NCBI GenBank assembly: GCA_964618455.1
Contig: CAZUAQ010000031.1
Location: 3,356 to 67,355, forward strand
Direction of reading: 5' to 3'
Length of the DNA: 64,000 nucleotides
Source of the DNA: CAZUAQ01 sp964618455
GTDB taxonomy: Bacteria > Planctomycetota > Phycisphaerae > UBA1845 > PWPN01
Under the pieces are notes generated by a model. The model did no database searches and was not told the DNA's origin. It saw nothing but the letters and a program-made list of their open reading frames with translations. Made by a program: the position numbers and the translations under genes. Shown here piece by piece: positions 28,036 through 35,882 of this stretch (the stretch's first letter is position 1; each line of letters starts with the position of its first letter).

Positions 28036-29118
28036 ATGAGTCGTGTAATGACGTCGATTCGATCGGACTGGTCAACTCCGGACTCCTCGGGCACGACGGC
28101 TATCCCTGTGCCGTTGAAGCCGGCACCGCCGGATGGCGAGAGCATGCCGGGGGTACTGGAATCTTCCTCTGAAAAAAGTGTACCGGGAAATGCAGGGTCT
28201 GATCTCCGAGGCGCTGCCGATCCCGGCGGCATCGACAACCTCATCGAGATTTTTCTGCACGCCCTCTGGGCCGAGGCCGGGCTGGCCCGCAATACGCTGG
28301 ATGCCTATCGACGCGATCTTCGGGCCTTTGCCGATCACCTCGCGGAGCAGCGCGTCGTCTTTCGATCGCTGCAGCCGGGCGACATTCAGTCGTTTCTGGT
28401 GGATCAGAAAGAGCGTCACGGGCTGGCCATCAGCTCGATCGCCCGGCGGCTTGTTGCCATCAAACTGTTCTGTCGATTTGCCTTCGCCAAAGGGCACATG
28501 GACAGGGATCTTTCGGATCTGATCGAGACGCCGAAAAAGTGGAAGCATCTGCCGCACGTACTCAACGTGAAGCAGGTGGACGCCCTGCTCGGTCTTCCCG
28601 ACGCAAACGATCCGCTGGCGTTGCGCGATCGGGCGATTCTGCACCTCTTCTATGCCACGGGCCTGCGTGTCAGTGAACTCGTCGGACTGCGTGTACGCGA
28701 TGTCAATCTCGAGATCGGTTATCTGCGCTGCATGGGCAAGGGGAACAAGGAGCGCGTCGTGCCGATCGGATCGAAGGCGATCGGCACCCTGGAAGAGTAT
28801 CTATCAGAGCTGCGCCCCCAACTCGTGGATCAGATGTCCACCGACCGCATCTTCGTTTCGCGCACGGGGCGGGCGCTGGATCGCACGAATTGCTGGCGGC
28901 TCGTCGTGAAATACGCCCGCCGCGCCGGGATTCAGGGCAAGGTCTCTCCCCATACCCTGCGCCATTCGTTCGCCACGCACCTGCTGTCCGGCGGCGCGGA
29001 CCTGCGCGTCGTGCAGGAAATGCTGGGCCACGCCGATATCGCTACCACCCAGATCTATACGCATGTCGATTCCGATCGGCTCAAGTCCGTGCTTCAGAAG
29101 TTCCATCCCCGCCAGTAA
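28036..29118 (+). CDS. xerD: Tyrosine recombinase XerC/XerD
   Basis: A 360-residue site-specific recombinase. The SAM-like N-terminal core-binding domain (FLHALWAEAGLARNTLDAYRRDL) starts near residue 75, and the catalytic domain follows. Catalytic residues are visible: Arg in TGLRVSELVGL, Lys in GKGNKERVVPIG, His and Arg in SPHTLRHSFATH, His in LGHADIATTQ and nucleophile Tyr in IYTHV. The spacing and the YTHV ending match chromosomal dimer-resolving XerD rather than phage integrases. It is longer than usual (about 300) because of a Ser/Pro-rich N-terminal extension of about 70 residues; if translation starts further downstream this would vanish. The sulfatase gene follows after 114 bases. Confidence 0.88.
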   Translation: MSRVMTSIRSDWSTPDSSGTTAIPVPLKPAPPDGESMPGVLESSSEKSVPGNAGSDLRGAADPGGIDNLIEIFLHALWAEAGLARNTLDAYRRDLRAFADHLAEQRVVFRSLQPGDIQSFLVDQKERHGLAISSIARRLVAIKLFCRFAFAKGHMDRDLSDLIETPKKWKHLPHVLNVKQVDALLGLPDANDPLALRDRAILHLFYATGLRVSELVGLRVRDVNLEIGYLRCMGKGNKERVVPIGSKAIGTLEEYLSELRPQLVDQMSTDRIFVSRTGRALDRTNCWRLVVKYARRAGIQGKVSPHTLRHSFATHLLSGGADLRVVQEMLGHADIATTQIYTHVDSDRLKSVLQKFHPRQ

Positions 29119-29232
29119 ATCCTCTGGATCGGCCGTCAGGCACCATTGATCTCCTTTCGTTGGAAAGGGGGGCCGCGTACGATAGGAGTCGCATTGGGTC
29201 CAATTCTGCGCAGCACTTCGAGAGGTGAAGTC

Positions 29233-30663
29233 ATGATGCGTCGGTTCCGATTCCTCTTGCTCCCGATATGCCTGATCGCCTCGCCGGTCCGTGCGGCAGA
29301 TGAACGATCGGCGAGACCGAATATCGTTCTCTGCATGGCGGACGACCAGGGCTGGGGGGATGTGGGCTGCTACGACCACCCCGTGTTAAAGACGCCGAAT
29401 CTCGATGCGATGGCATCGGCCGGTCTGCGGTTTGATCGGTTCTACGCCGCCGCCCCGGTCTGCTCACCGACACGTGGAAGCGTGCTGACCGGACGGACGC
29501 CCAACCGATTCGGATGCTTCAAGTGGGGGCACACGCTGCGCCCGCAGGAGGTCACGCTGGCGGAGATCCTTCGTTCGGCGGGGTATGCGACGGGGCATTT
29601 CGGCAAATGGCATCTGGGGTCGGTCCAGAAGGGCAGTCCAGTCAACCCGGGGGCCAGCGGTTTTCAGACATGGCTGTCGGCGCCGAATTTCTTCGAGAAC
29701 GATCCGATCCTGAGTCGGCAGGGAGTGGCGGAGCAGATGCAAGGGGAGAGTTCCGCAGTCACGATGCGCGCAGCGCTGGAATTCATTCGCGATCAGGCAA
29801 GGCGCGAGCGCCCGTTCCTGGCGGTCGTGTGGTTCGGTTCGCCGCATCGACCTCATCAGGCGGCGAAGGAAGACCTCGCGCATTACCCGGATGAGGATGA
29901 GGGCTTCCGCCATTTCTACGGCGAGATCACGGGAATTGATCGGGCGATGGGAACGCTGCGTGAGGATCTTCGGAGGCTTGATCTTCATGACGAGACGATC
30001 GTCTGGTATTGCAGCGACAATGGCGGGCTGTCCAGGTTCGGACGTACGGGAGGGCGGGGCCACAAGAGCCAGATCTACGAGGGGGGGCTACGCGTCCCCG
30101 CCATCATCGAGTGGCCCGGGCGAATCTCTCCACGGATCACCGACATCCCCGCCACGACCAGTGATATCCTGCCGACGCTGGTGGATCTGGTCGGGGCCAA
30201 GCCGCCGGATGTTCCGCTGGATGGGATCAGCCTCGTTCCTGCGATCGCAGAGACGGTCAAGATGCGGTCCCGGCCGATCGGGTTCTGGGATCATCCCACG
30301 AACGGCATTCGAACACCTTCGGCGGAATGGATGACAGAGTTGCTGGAAGCCCAGCGCCAGGGGCGCGAGATCACGGACCGGGATCGACTTCGCCTTCATG
30401 CCGGCAAGATCAAGGGTGGCTATCCGCTGGATCGATTTCCCGGACACAGTGCCTGGCTGGACTGGCCCTGGAAGCTTCATCGCATCGAGCAGGCGAACCG
30501 CTCCGCACGCCTGGAATTGTACAACCTCGAGGACGACCCCATGGAGAAGCAGGATCTCGCGGATGCCGAAACGGATCGCGTGGCAACGATGCGCCGCGAA
30601 CTGGAAACGTGGCTGGTCTCCGTGGTGCAAAGCCTGAACGGCGAGGACTATCCCGCCCGCTGA
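29233..30663 (+). CDS. Secreted arylsulfatase (formylglycine type)
   Basis: A 476-residue type I sulfatase. A signal peptide (FRFLLLPICLIASPVRA) is followed by PNIVLCMADDQGWGDVG, with the metal-binding Asp pair. The modification motif CSPTR sits near residue 77; its Cys would become formylglycine, which requires a sulfatase-maturating enzyme not in the window. Other active-site landmarks are HFGKWHLG, PHRPH and CSDNGG. It removes sulfate esters from a polysaccharide or small substrate. ATG at 29233 with GAGAGG upstream; a second ATG adjoins it. Its last 16 bases overlap the end of the convergent Anbu gene. Confidence 0.9.
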   Translation: MMRRFRFLLLPICLIASPVRAADERSARPNIVLCMADDQGWGDVGCYDHPVLKTPNLDAMASAGLRFDRFYAAAPVCSPTRGSVLTGRTPNRFGCFKWGHTLRPQEVTLAEILRSAGYATGHFGKWHLGSVQKGSPVNPGASGFQTWLSAPNFFENDPILSRQGVAEQMQGESSAVTMRAALEFIRDQARRERPFLAVVWFGSPHRPHQAAKEDLAHYPDEDEGFRHFYGEITGIDRAMGTLREDLRRLDLHDETIVWYCSDNGGLSRFGRTGGRGHKSQIYEGGLRVPAIIEWPGRISPRITDIPATTSDILPTLVDLVGAKPPDVPLDGISLVPAIAETVKMRSRPIGFWDHPTNGIRTPSAEWMTELLEAQRQGREITDRDRLRLHAGKIKGGYPLDRFPGHSAWLDWPWKLHRIEQANRSARLELYNLEDDPMEKQDLADAETDRVATMRRELETWLVSVVQSLNGEDYPAR

Positions 30664-31418
30664 TTCGCGTTGATCGAGATGTTGGCGGAGGCATCGGGCA
30701 GGCGCGTGAGAAAGTCGTCGATCCATGTCGAAGGCAGATCCCGCACGAGTTGGCGGAGGTGGTCCTGCCACCAGTTGGACATGACCGCCAGCGACTCCTT
30801 GTTATAGCGTTCTTCAATGATCTGGAACGAATCCCGTGGATAAAGAATGGTATCGATGGGAAAGTCAACGTCGGCGGCGCTGATCCGAGTCGAGTCGAAG
30901 GCGAGGCAGCCGACCTTGAGGGCATGCTTCATGGTGTCGTCGTACTTCAGTGTGCGATCGAGCACGGGCTTGCCGTAGCCGCTGGCACCGATGATGTAGT
31001 ACGGCGTTCCTTCTCCGATCTCCACCCAGTTGCCCTGAGGGTAAATCAGGTAGAGCTTGTGTTCCTTGTCGTGGCTGAGCTGGCCTCCCATGAGGCAGTG
31101 GATGTTGAAGTGCAGCCCCGCCTCCTCGATGACCTCCTTATCCTCCATCGCCACGCGTCGCAATTCCGCCGCGAACAGGTTGGCGACTTTGAACATGCGG
31201 TCGCAGGAGGCCTCCTCGCCGTCAAGGGCATCGGCGAAGTAGGTCAGTGTCTTGTCCCGAACCGCACGGAGCCCGGACGTCATCAGGAAGAATGAGCCGC
31301 ACTCCGTCTGATGGGTGGATACCTTCTTGGCGGTGATGCACTCGCTCCCTGTGGTCACGCGGGTGTCGGCGATGCCGACGAGGCCGTCTTTCACCTTCAT
31401 ACCGAGACAGAACGTCAT
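30648..31418 (-). CDS. Anbu-type proteasome-like peptidase subunit
   Basis: A 256-residue Ntn-hydrolase of the ancestral-beta-subunit (Anbu/bacterial proteasome homologue) family. The protein begins MTFCLGMKVKDGLVGIADTR; Thr2 would become the N-terminal nucleophile after Met removal, with no propeptide. The ADTR and LMTSGLRAVRD segments match proteasome beta-fold landmarks. It ends a three-gene minus-strand operon with an alpha-E protein (15 bases upstream) and a circularly permuted ATP-grasp protein, the characteristic Anbu context. Reported peptidase activity of Anbu is weak or absent, and its natural substrate is unknown. The transglutaminase-like partner often present elsewhere is missing here. 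Confidence 0.85.
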   Translation of the reverse strand: MTFCLGMKVKDGLVGIADTRVTTGSECITAKKVSTHQTECGSFFLMTSGLRAVRDKTLTYFADALDGEEASCDRMFKVANLFAAELRRVAMEDKEVIEEAGLHFNIHCLMGGQLSHDKEHKLYLIYPQGNWVEIGEGTPYYIIGASGYGKPVLDRTLKYDDTMKHALKVGCLAFDSTRISAADVDFPIDTILYPRDSFQIIEERYNKESLAVMSNWWQDHLRQLVRDLPSTWIDDFLTRLPDASANISINANQRAG

Positions 31419-31433
31419 GGGGTCCCCCTCTGC

Positions 31434-32438
31434 TTAAGCGTTGTCGAAGATGGCGGCTGTCTGCGTTTGCGACTGCGTCTGTGTTTCCGACTCGTCGTGC
31501 CGGGCGAAGAACGTCCTGTAGGCGGCGTGACCGATTTCGTTCAGGCGCGTCTCGAGGCGATCGATGAATTCATGCAGGCCGGAGGCGATCACGTTCGCGG
31601 CCTGGGTGTAGGCCAGCTCGGCGCGAAGGCGCCCGAGCAACCGTTCGGCATCGTTGCTGAACGATCCGGTCGGCGTACCGGAGATGGCGTGAAGCGACTC
31701 GTTGGCGCGCGTCAGGCAGTGCAGCACCGCCCGGGGAAAGAGTTTATCGAGCACGAGGAAATCAACGATGTTTGCCGGGGACATGAGCCCGTGCTTCTGG
31801 CGGTACATCTCGAAGGCGCTGGCGGACTGAAGCAGAGCAGCCCATTGGACCTCGTCGAGCGGCGTACCCACGTCGGAGGGACTGGGCAGGAGCATGAAGT
31901 ACTTGACGTCCAGAATGCGGGCGGTCTTGTCGGCGCGCTCCATGTATCGACCGACGCGGCCGAAATGCCAGCCTTCGCCGTGCGTCATGGTGGCGTCGGT
32001 GATGCCCATGAACTGCTGGCCGAGCATGCGGACCTGCTCGAAGAAGGTGTGGGAGTCCGCCAGGATGTCCTCGAGCTGGCGGGCGTTGCGGAGAAGCAGG
32101 TAGTAGCGGTTGATGTGTTCCCACATTTCCGAGGAGATCGAGGCGCGGATCGAGCGGGCATTCTCCCGCGCGCTGCGGAGGCAGGACATGATCGAGTTCG
32201 GGTTCTCTTCATCCAGCGTGAGAAAGCGGACGACGTTGTCCATGGTGGCTACGTCGTAACGCTCTTCGAAGGAGGAGTTATCGCCGGTGGTATACACCAG
32301 CGGTGCCCATTGCTGACGCATGTCGTAAGCGGAATCGAGGTAGAGGACGTGGTTGACATCGATGAATCGCGCGACGTTCTCGGCGCGTTCGATGTAACGG
32401 CTCATCCAGTAGATGGAATCGGCGACACGGCTCAGCAT
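31434..32438 (-). CDS. Alpha-E domain protein (Anbu operon)
   Basis: A 334-residue all-helical protein. The start MLSRVADSIYWMSRYIERAENVARFIDVN is diagnostic of the alpha-E (DUF403) family; later helices include HFGRVGRYMERADKTARILDVKYFMLL, which echoes the first motif and suggests an internal duplication. Comparative genomics places alpha-E proteins with ATP-grasp ligases and Anbu or transglutaminases in predicted peptide-synthesis or modification systems; no biochemical role is established. It lies 44 bases downstream of the ATP-grasp gene. The C-terminus is Gln/Thr-rich, of low complexity. Confidence 0.88.
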   Translation of the reverse strand: MLSRVADSIYWMSRYIERAENVARFIDVNHVLYLDSAYDMRQQWAPLVYTTGDNSSFEERYDVATMDNVVRFLTLDEENPNSIMSCLRSARENARSIRASISSEMWEHINRYYLLLRNARQLEDILADSHTFFEQVRMLGQQFMGITDATMTHGEGWHFGRVGRYMERADKTARILDVKYFMLLPSPSDVGTPLDEVQWAALLQSASAFEMYRQKHGLMSPANIVDFLVLDKLFPRAVLHCLTRANESLHAISGTPTGSFSNDAERLLGRLRAELAYTQAANVIASGLHEFIDRLETRLNEIGHAAYRTFFARHDESETQTQSQTQTAAIFDNA

Positions 32439-32482
32439 GGTGGCAATCGTCTCATTCGATATCGGGCCGGGTCCTGGTTGCC

Positions 32483-34006
32483 TCAGTGCTCATTCGCCAG
32501 GACCCAGGTGTCCTTGCTTCCTCCGCCCTGGGAGGAATTGACGACGAGTGAGTTCTTTCTCAGCGCCACGCGCGTCAATCCACCGGGGACCACGAAGATG
32601 TCTTCCCCGTAAACGATGAACGGGCGCAAATCCACGTGGCGCCCCTCGAGGTGATGGTCCACCACCACCGGCACGCGCGAGAGGCTCAGCGTCGGCTGCG
32701 CGATATAGTTGCGCGGATTCTTCTGGATGCGGTTGGCGAATTCCCGATGCTCCGACGGCTCCGCGTGCGGCCCGATCAACATGCCGTAACCGCCTGACTC
32801 GGCGGCGGGTTTGACCACGAGCTTATCGAGATTGTCGAGCACGTGAGAGCGCTGCTTCTCGTCCCAGCAGAGGTAGGTCGGCACGTTCGGAATGATAGGG
32901 TCCTCGCCCAGATAGTACTTGATGATCTGCGGCACGTACGCGTAGACGACCTTGTCGTCGGCCACGCCGGTGCCCGGGGCATTGGCCAGGGCCACATGGC
33001 CGGCGCGGTAGGCGTCCATGAGCCCAGGCACGCCGAGCATCGAATCCTCGCGGAAGACCTCCGGGTCGAGGAAGGTATCGTCGATCCGTCGGTAAATGAC
33101 GTCCACACGCTCGAGTCCCTGCGTGGAGCGGACGTGCACGTACCCGTCCTTCACGACGAGGTCCTGCCCTTCGACGAGATCGATACCCATCTGCTGCGCC
33201 AGGTACGAATGTTCGAAGTAGGCGGAGTTGTACACACCGGGGGTCAGCAGAGCGATTCGCTGATTGGATCCGGGATAAGTCCCGATATGCTCCAACGCCG
33301 CCAGCAAACGGCTGCAGTAGTTCTCCACGGGACGGATGTTGGACGAGACAAAGAGCTGCGGAAATATCTGCTTCATCAGGCGGCGGTTCTGCAGCACGTA
33401 GCTGACGCCGGAGGGGCAGCGAAGGTTGTCTTCGAGCACGTAGATCTGCCCGTCGCTGTCCCGCACGAGGTCGGTGCCAGTGATGTGGCACCAGATACCG
33501 CGGGGTACCTTGAGACCATCGCACGGCGCGAGATACCCTGAGGAACCGAGGACGATTTCTTTGGGAACGACGTTGTCCCTGAAGATCTTCTGATCGCCGT
33601 AGACGTCGGCGATGAAGAGATTCAATGCGTGGATACGCTGCTTGAGTCCGCGTTCAATCCAGTTCCATTCGTCGGCATTGATGATGCGCGGCAGAATATC
33701 AAAGGGGAAGATCCGCTCGACGGCACTCTCACCGTCATCGGAGTTCACGCGGAAGGTAATGCCCATCTGCATCAGGGCATGTTCGGCCGCCTGCTGGCGG
33801 TGAATCAGTTTTCCCTGGGCAAGGCTCAGAATTCGTTCATACAGCACCTTGCAGCCCTGGCGGGGATCGCCGCTCTCGCTGAACATCTCGTCATAGAAGT
33901 CGTCAACGGCGTACTTGCCGAAGAGTCCGTGAAGGCGATTGGATGTGCCGTTTCCACCGGACGCTTGCGAAGCGCTCGATGATAAGGGTTGCGCTGCCTG
34001 GGACAT
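32483..34006 (-). CDS. Circularly permuted ATP-grasp type 2 protein (Anbu operon)
   Basis: A 507-residue predicted ATP-dependent carboxylate-amine ligase of the circularly permuted ATP-grasp (DUF404/DUF407) group. Family segments include YDEMFSESGDPRQGCKVLYERI near the N-terminus, GITFRVNSDDGESAVERIFPFDILPRII, VLEDNLRCPSGVSYVLQNR (metal-site Glu/Asp/Asn) and VVKPAAESGGYGMLIGPHA (nucleotide-binding Lys and Gly-rich loop). The start at 34006 has GAGGA seven to eight bases upstream; two earlier Met codons lack support. It is first in the operon, so it would be transcribed before alpha-E and Anbu. The presumed job is forming a peptide or amide bond on an unknown acceptor. Confidence 0.87.
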   Translation of the reverse strand: MSQAAQPLSSSASQASGGNGTSNRLHGLFGKYAVDDFYDEMFSESGDPRQGCKVLYERILSLAQGKLIHRQQAAEHALMQMGITFRVNSDDGESAVERIFPFDILPRIINADEWNWIERGLKQRIHALNLFIADVYGDQKIFRDNVVPKEIVLGSSGYLAPCDGLKVPRGIWCHITGTDLVRDSDGQIYVLEDNLRCPSGVSYVLQNRRLMKQIFPQLFVSSNIRPVENYCSRLLAALEHIGTYPGSNQRIALLTPGVYNSAYFEHSYLAQQMGIDLVEGQDLVVKDGYVHVRSTQGLERVDVIYRRIDDTFLDPEVFREDSMLGVPGLMDAYRAGHVALANAPGTGVADDKVVYAYVPQIIKYYLGEDPIIPNVPTYLCWDEKQRSHVLDNLDKLVVKPAAESGGYGMLIGPHAEPSEHREFANRIQKNPRNYIAQPTLSLSRVPVVVDHHLEGRHVDLRPFIVYGEDIFVVPGGLTRVALRKNSLVVNSSQGGGSKDTWVLANEH

Positions 34007-34231
34007 TGGGTTTTCCTCGCTGAGCCCGCTCTGTTGACGCTTAAGGAGCATGCAATCCACGTTCCATCCTGTCTTATTCCGGGATTCAGTCGTAACTTTA
34101 GTCAAGGAGGCAGCTTACGGATCAGTGTCAGCGGTGGCTTGTAGCTCCGGTGCGCTGACCGCATGCATGAGGGTGGGGGTTGCGCGAAGTGTGTGCAGTG
34201 CTCCACGCCGGTTCCTGGACAGGTGCCGAAC

Positions 34232-35809
34232 TCAATCGAGTCCGAGTTCCATCCAGCGCCGGGAGACCTGTTCCTTTATCGCTTCGCTCATCTCCAGTTC
34301 CATGGGCCATCGTCGGATGGTGCCTTCGCCGGGGATCTTTCGTGTGGCGTCAATGCCCAGCTTGCTGCCGGCGCCTTCGAAGGGGGAGGCGTGGTCGAGG
34401 ATGTCGAGGGGGCCTTCGGCGATGAACGTATCCCGGCGTGGATCGACGTTGGCGCAGAGGTGGAAGAGGACCTCCTGCTCGTTGTGCACGTCGACATGCT
34501 CATCCACGACGACGATGATCTTGCTGAAGGCCATCTGGCCCGCTCCCCAGATCGCGTGGACGACGCGGCGGGCCTGGTAGGGGTATTCCTTACGGATCTT
34601 CACGAAGACGCAGTTGTGAAAAGCGCCGAACATGGGGAGGTTGTAGTCGATGATGTCCGGTACGAGCATCTGCAGCAACGGGAGGAAGATTCGTTCCGTG
34701 GCTTTGCCGAGGGCGTAATCCTCCATGGGCGGCTTGCCGACGATGGTGGTGGGGTAGATGGGGTCGCGTCGATGGGTGATGGCAGAGACGCGGAAGACCG
34801 GGAACGGCGCGGAGAGCGAATAGAACCCCGTGTGATCGCCGAAGGGTCCTTCGATGAAGCGATCGGTGGGATGGGCGTGTCCCTCGATGACGATCTCGGC
34901 ATTGGCGGGAACTTCGAGCGGAATCGTTTTGGCGGGCACGAGCTCGATGCCTGCGCCGTTCAGGAAGCCGGCAAAAAGCAACTCACTGACGGTGGGGGGC
35001 AGTGGACAGGTGGCGGCATAGGGAAGCACGGACTCCCCGCCCAGCACGATAGCCATCGGCATGGGCTCGCCGCGCCGGGTCCACTTGCGGAAAATTCTTG
35101 CTCCGTCGTGATGGATGTGCCAGTGCGCGGCGCAGAGCTTCGGGCCGAACACCTGGATACGATACATGCCCACGTTCGTCACGTTCGATTCGGGATCGCG
35201 CGTGTAGATGCCCGCCAGCGTGATGTAGCGCCCCGTACGCCCGTCGGCGCCTTCGGCTTCTTCGATGGGAGCGGTGGGATTCAACTCGGGCGGTTCGGAG
35301 CCGAGGTCACCGTCATGAGGCCAGCACTGAATGATGGGCAGCGAAGTCAGGTCGGCATCGTCGGTATGGACCACCTCCTGGCAGATCCCGCGTTTGACGA
35401 CCTTCGGCCCGAAGCCCGCCAGTTTGATGAGGTCGGGCAGCTTCTTCATCTTGGCCATGAGCGTGGTGGGCATCTCCGGCTTGATGAGTTGCTGCACGCG
35501 TTGCGCCAGGGCTTCAAGATCGTCGCAACCCAGTGCCATGCGCACGCGCGCATAACTGCCGAAGGCGTTGATGAGCACGGGGAGATTCGACCCGATCACG
35601 TTCTCGAAGAGCAGGGCACGTCCCCCCTTGCCGCCATGGACGGGATCGGTCTCGGGTGCCCCCGCCGAACCTTCCGGGCTGGGTGACTTCATCACGCGGT
35701 CGGCGATCTCTGCCAGTTCGAGAACCGGATCCACCTTCGCCTGGATGCGTCGCAATTGATCCTTGGCTTCGAGGTCTTCCACGAATGCTCGTAAATCCGA
35801 ATAGGCCAT
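34232..35809 (-). CDS. UbiD family prenyl-FMN decarboxylase
   Basis: A 525-residue UbiD-like decarboxylase (reversible, prFMN-dependent). The prFMN/metal region VTNVGMYRIQVF and the active-site segment FIEGPFGDHTGFYS are readable, as is the early NVIGSNLPVLINAFGSYARVRMALG. UbiD homologues decarboxylate ubiquinone or menaquinone precursors or aromatic and unsaturated acids. No ubiX or quinone genes are nearby, so I leave the pathway open and give no symbol. The ATG at 35809 is followed immediately by a conserved N-terminal pattern (YSDLRAFVEDLEAKDQLRRI). Length is slightly above the usual 480-500. Confidence 0.88.
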   Translation of the reverse strand: MAYSDLRAFVEDLEAKDQLRRIQAKVDPVLELAEIADRVMKSPSPEGSAGAPETDPVHGGKGGRALLFENVIGSNLPVLINAFGSYARVRMALGCDDLEALAQRVQQLIKPEMPTTLMAKMKKLPDLIKLAGFGPKVVKRGICQEVVHTDDADLTSLPIIQCWPHDGDLGSEPPELNPTAPIEEAEGADGRTGRYITLAGIYTRDPESNVTNVGMYRIQVFGPKLCAAHWHIHHDGARIFRKWTRRGEPMPMAIVLGGESVLPYAATCPLPPTVSELLFAGFLNGAGIELVPAKTIPLEVPANAEIVIEGHAHPTDRFIEGPFGDHTGFYSLSAPFPVFRVSAITHRRDPIYPTTIVGKPPMEDYALGKATERIFLPLLQMLVPDIIDYNLPMFGAFHNCVFVKIRKEYPYQARRVVHAIWGAGQMAFSKIIVVVDEHVDVHNEQEVLFHLCANVDPRRDTFIAEGPLDILDHASPFEGAGSKLGIDATRKIPGEGTIRRWPMELEMSEAIKEQVSRRWMELGLD

Positions 35810-35882
35810 GGGCGCGTTGACTCCGTACCTGCGTGTAAATTCACTTCCGAGTCAGGATAATAAGGCCGCGATCGGCGTGAGG

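Noticed and set aside
34163..35686. 507-codon plus-strand open frame opposite the UbiD gene
   Set aside because: The minus-strand frame has clear UbiD motifs; the plus-strand product is an His/Arg/Glu-rich shadow.
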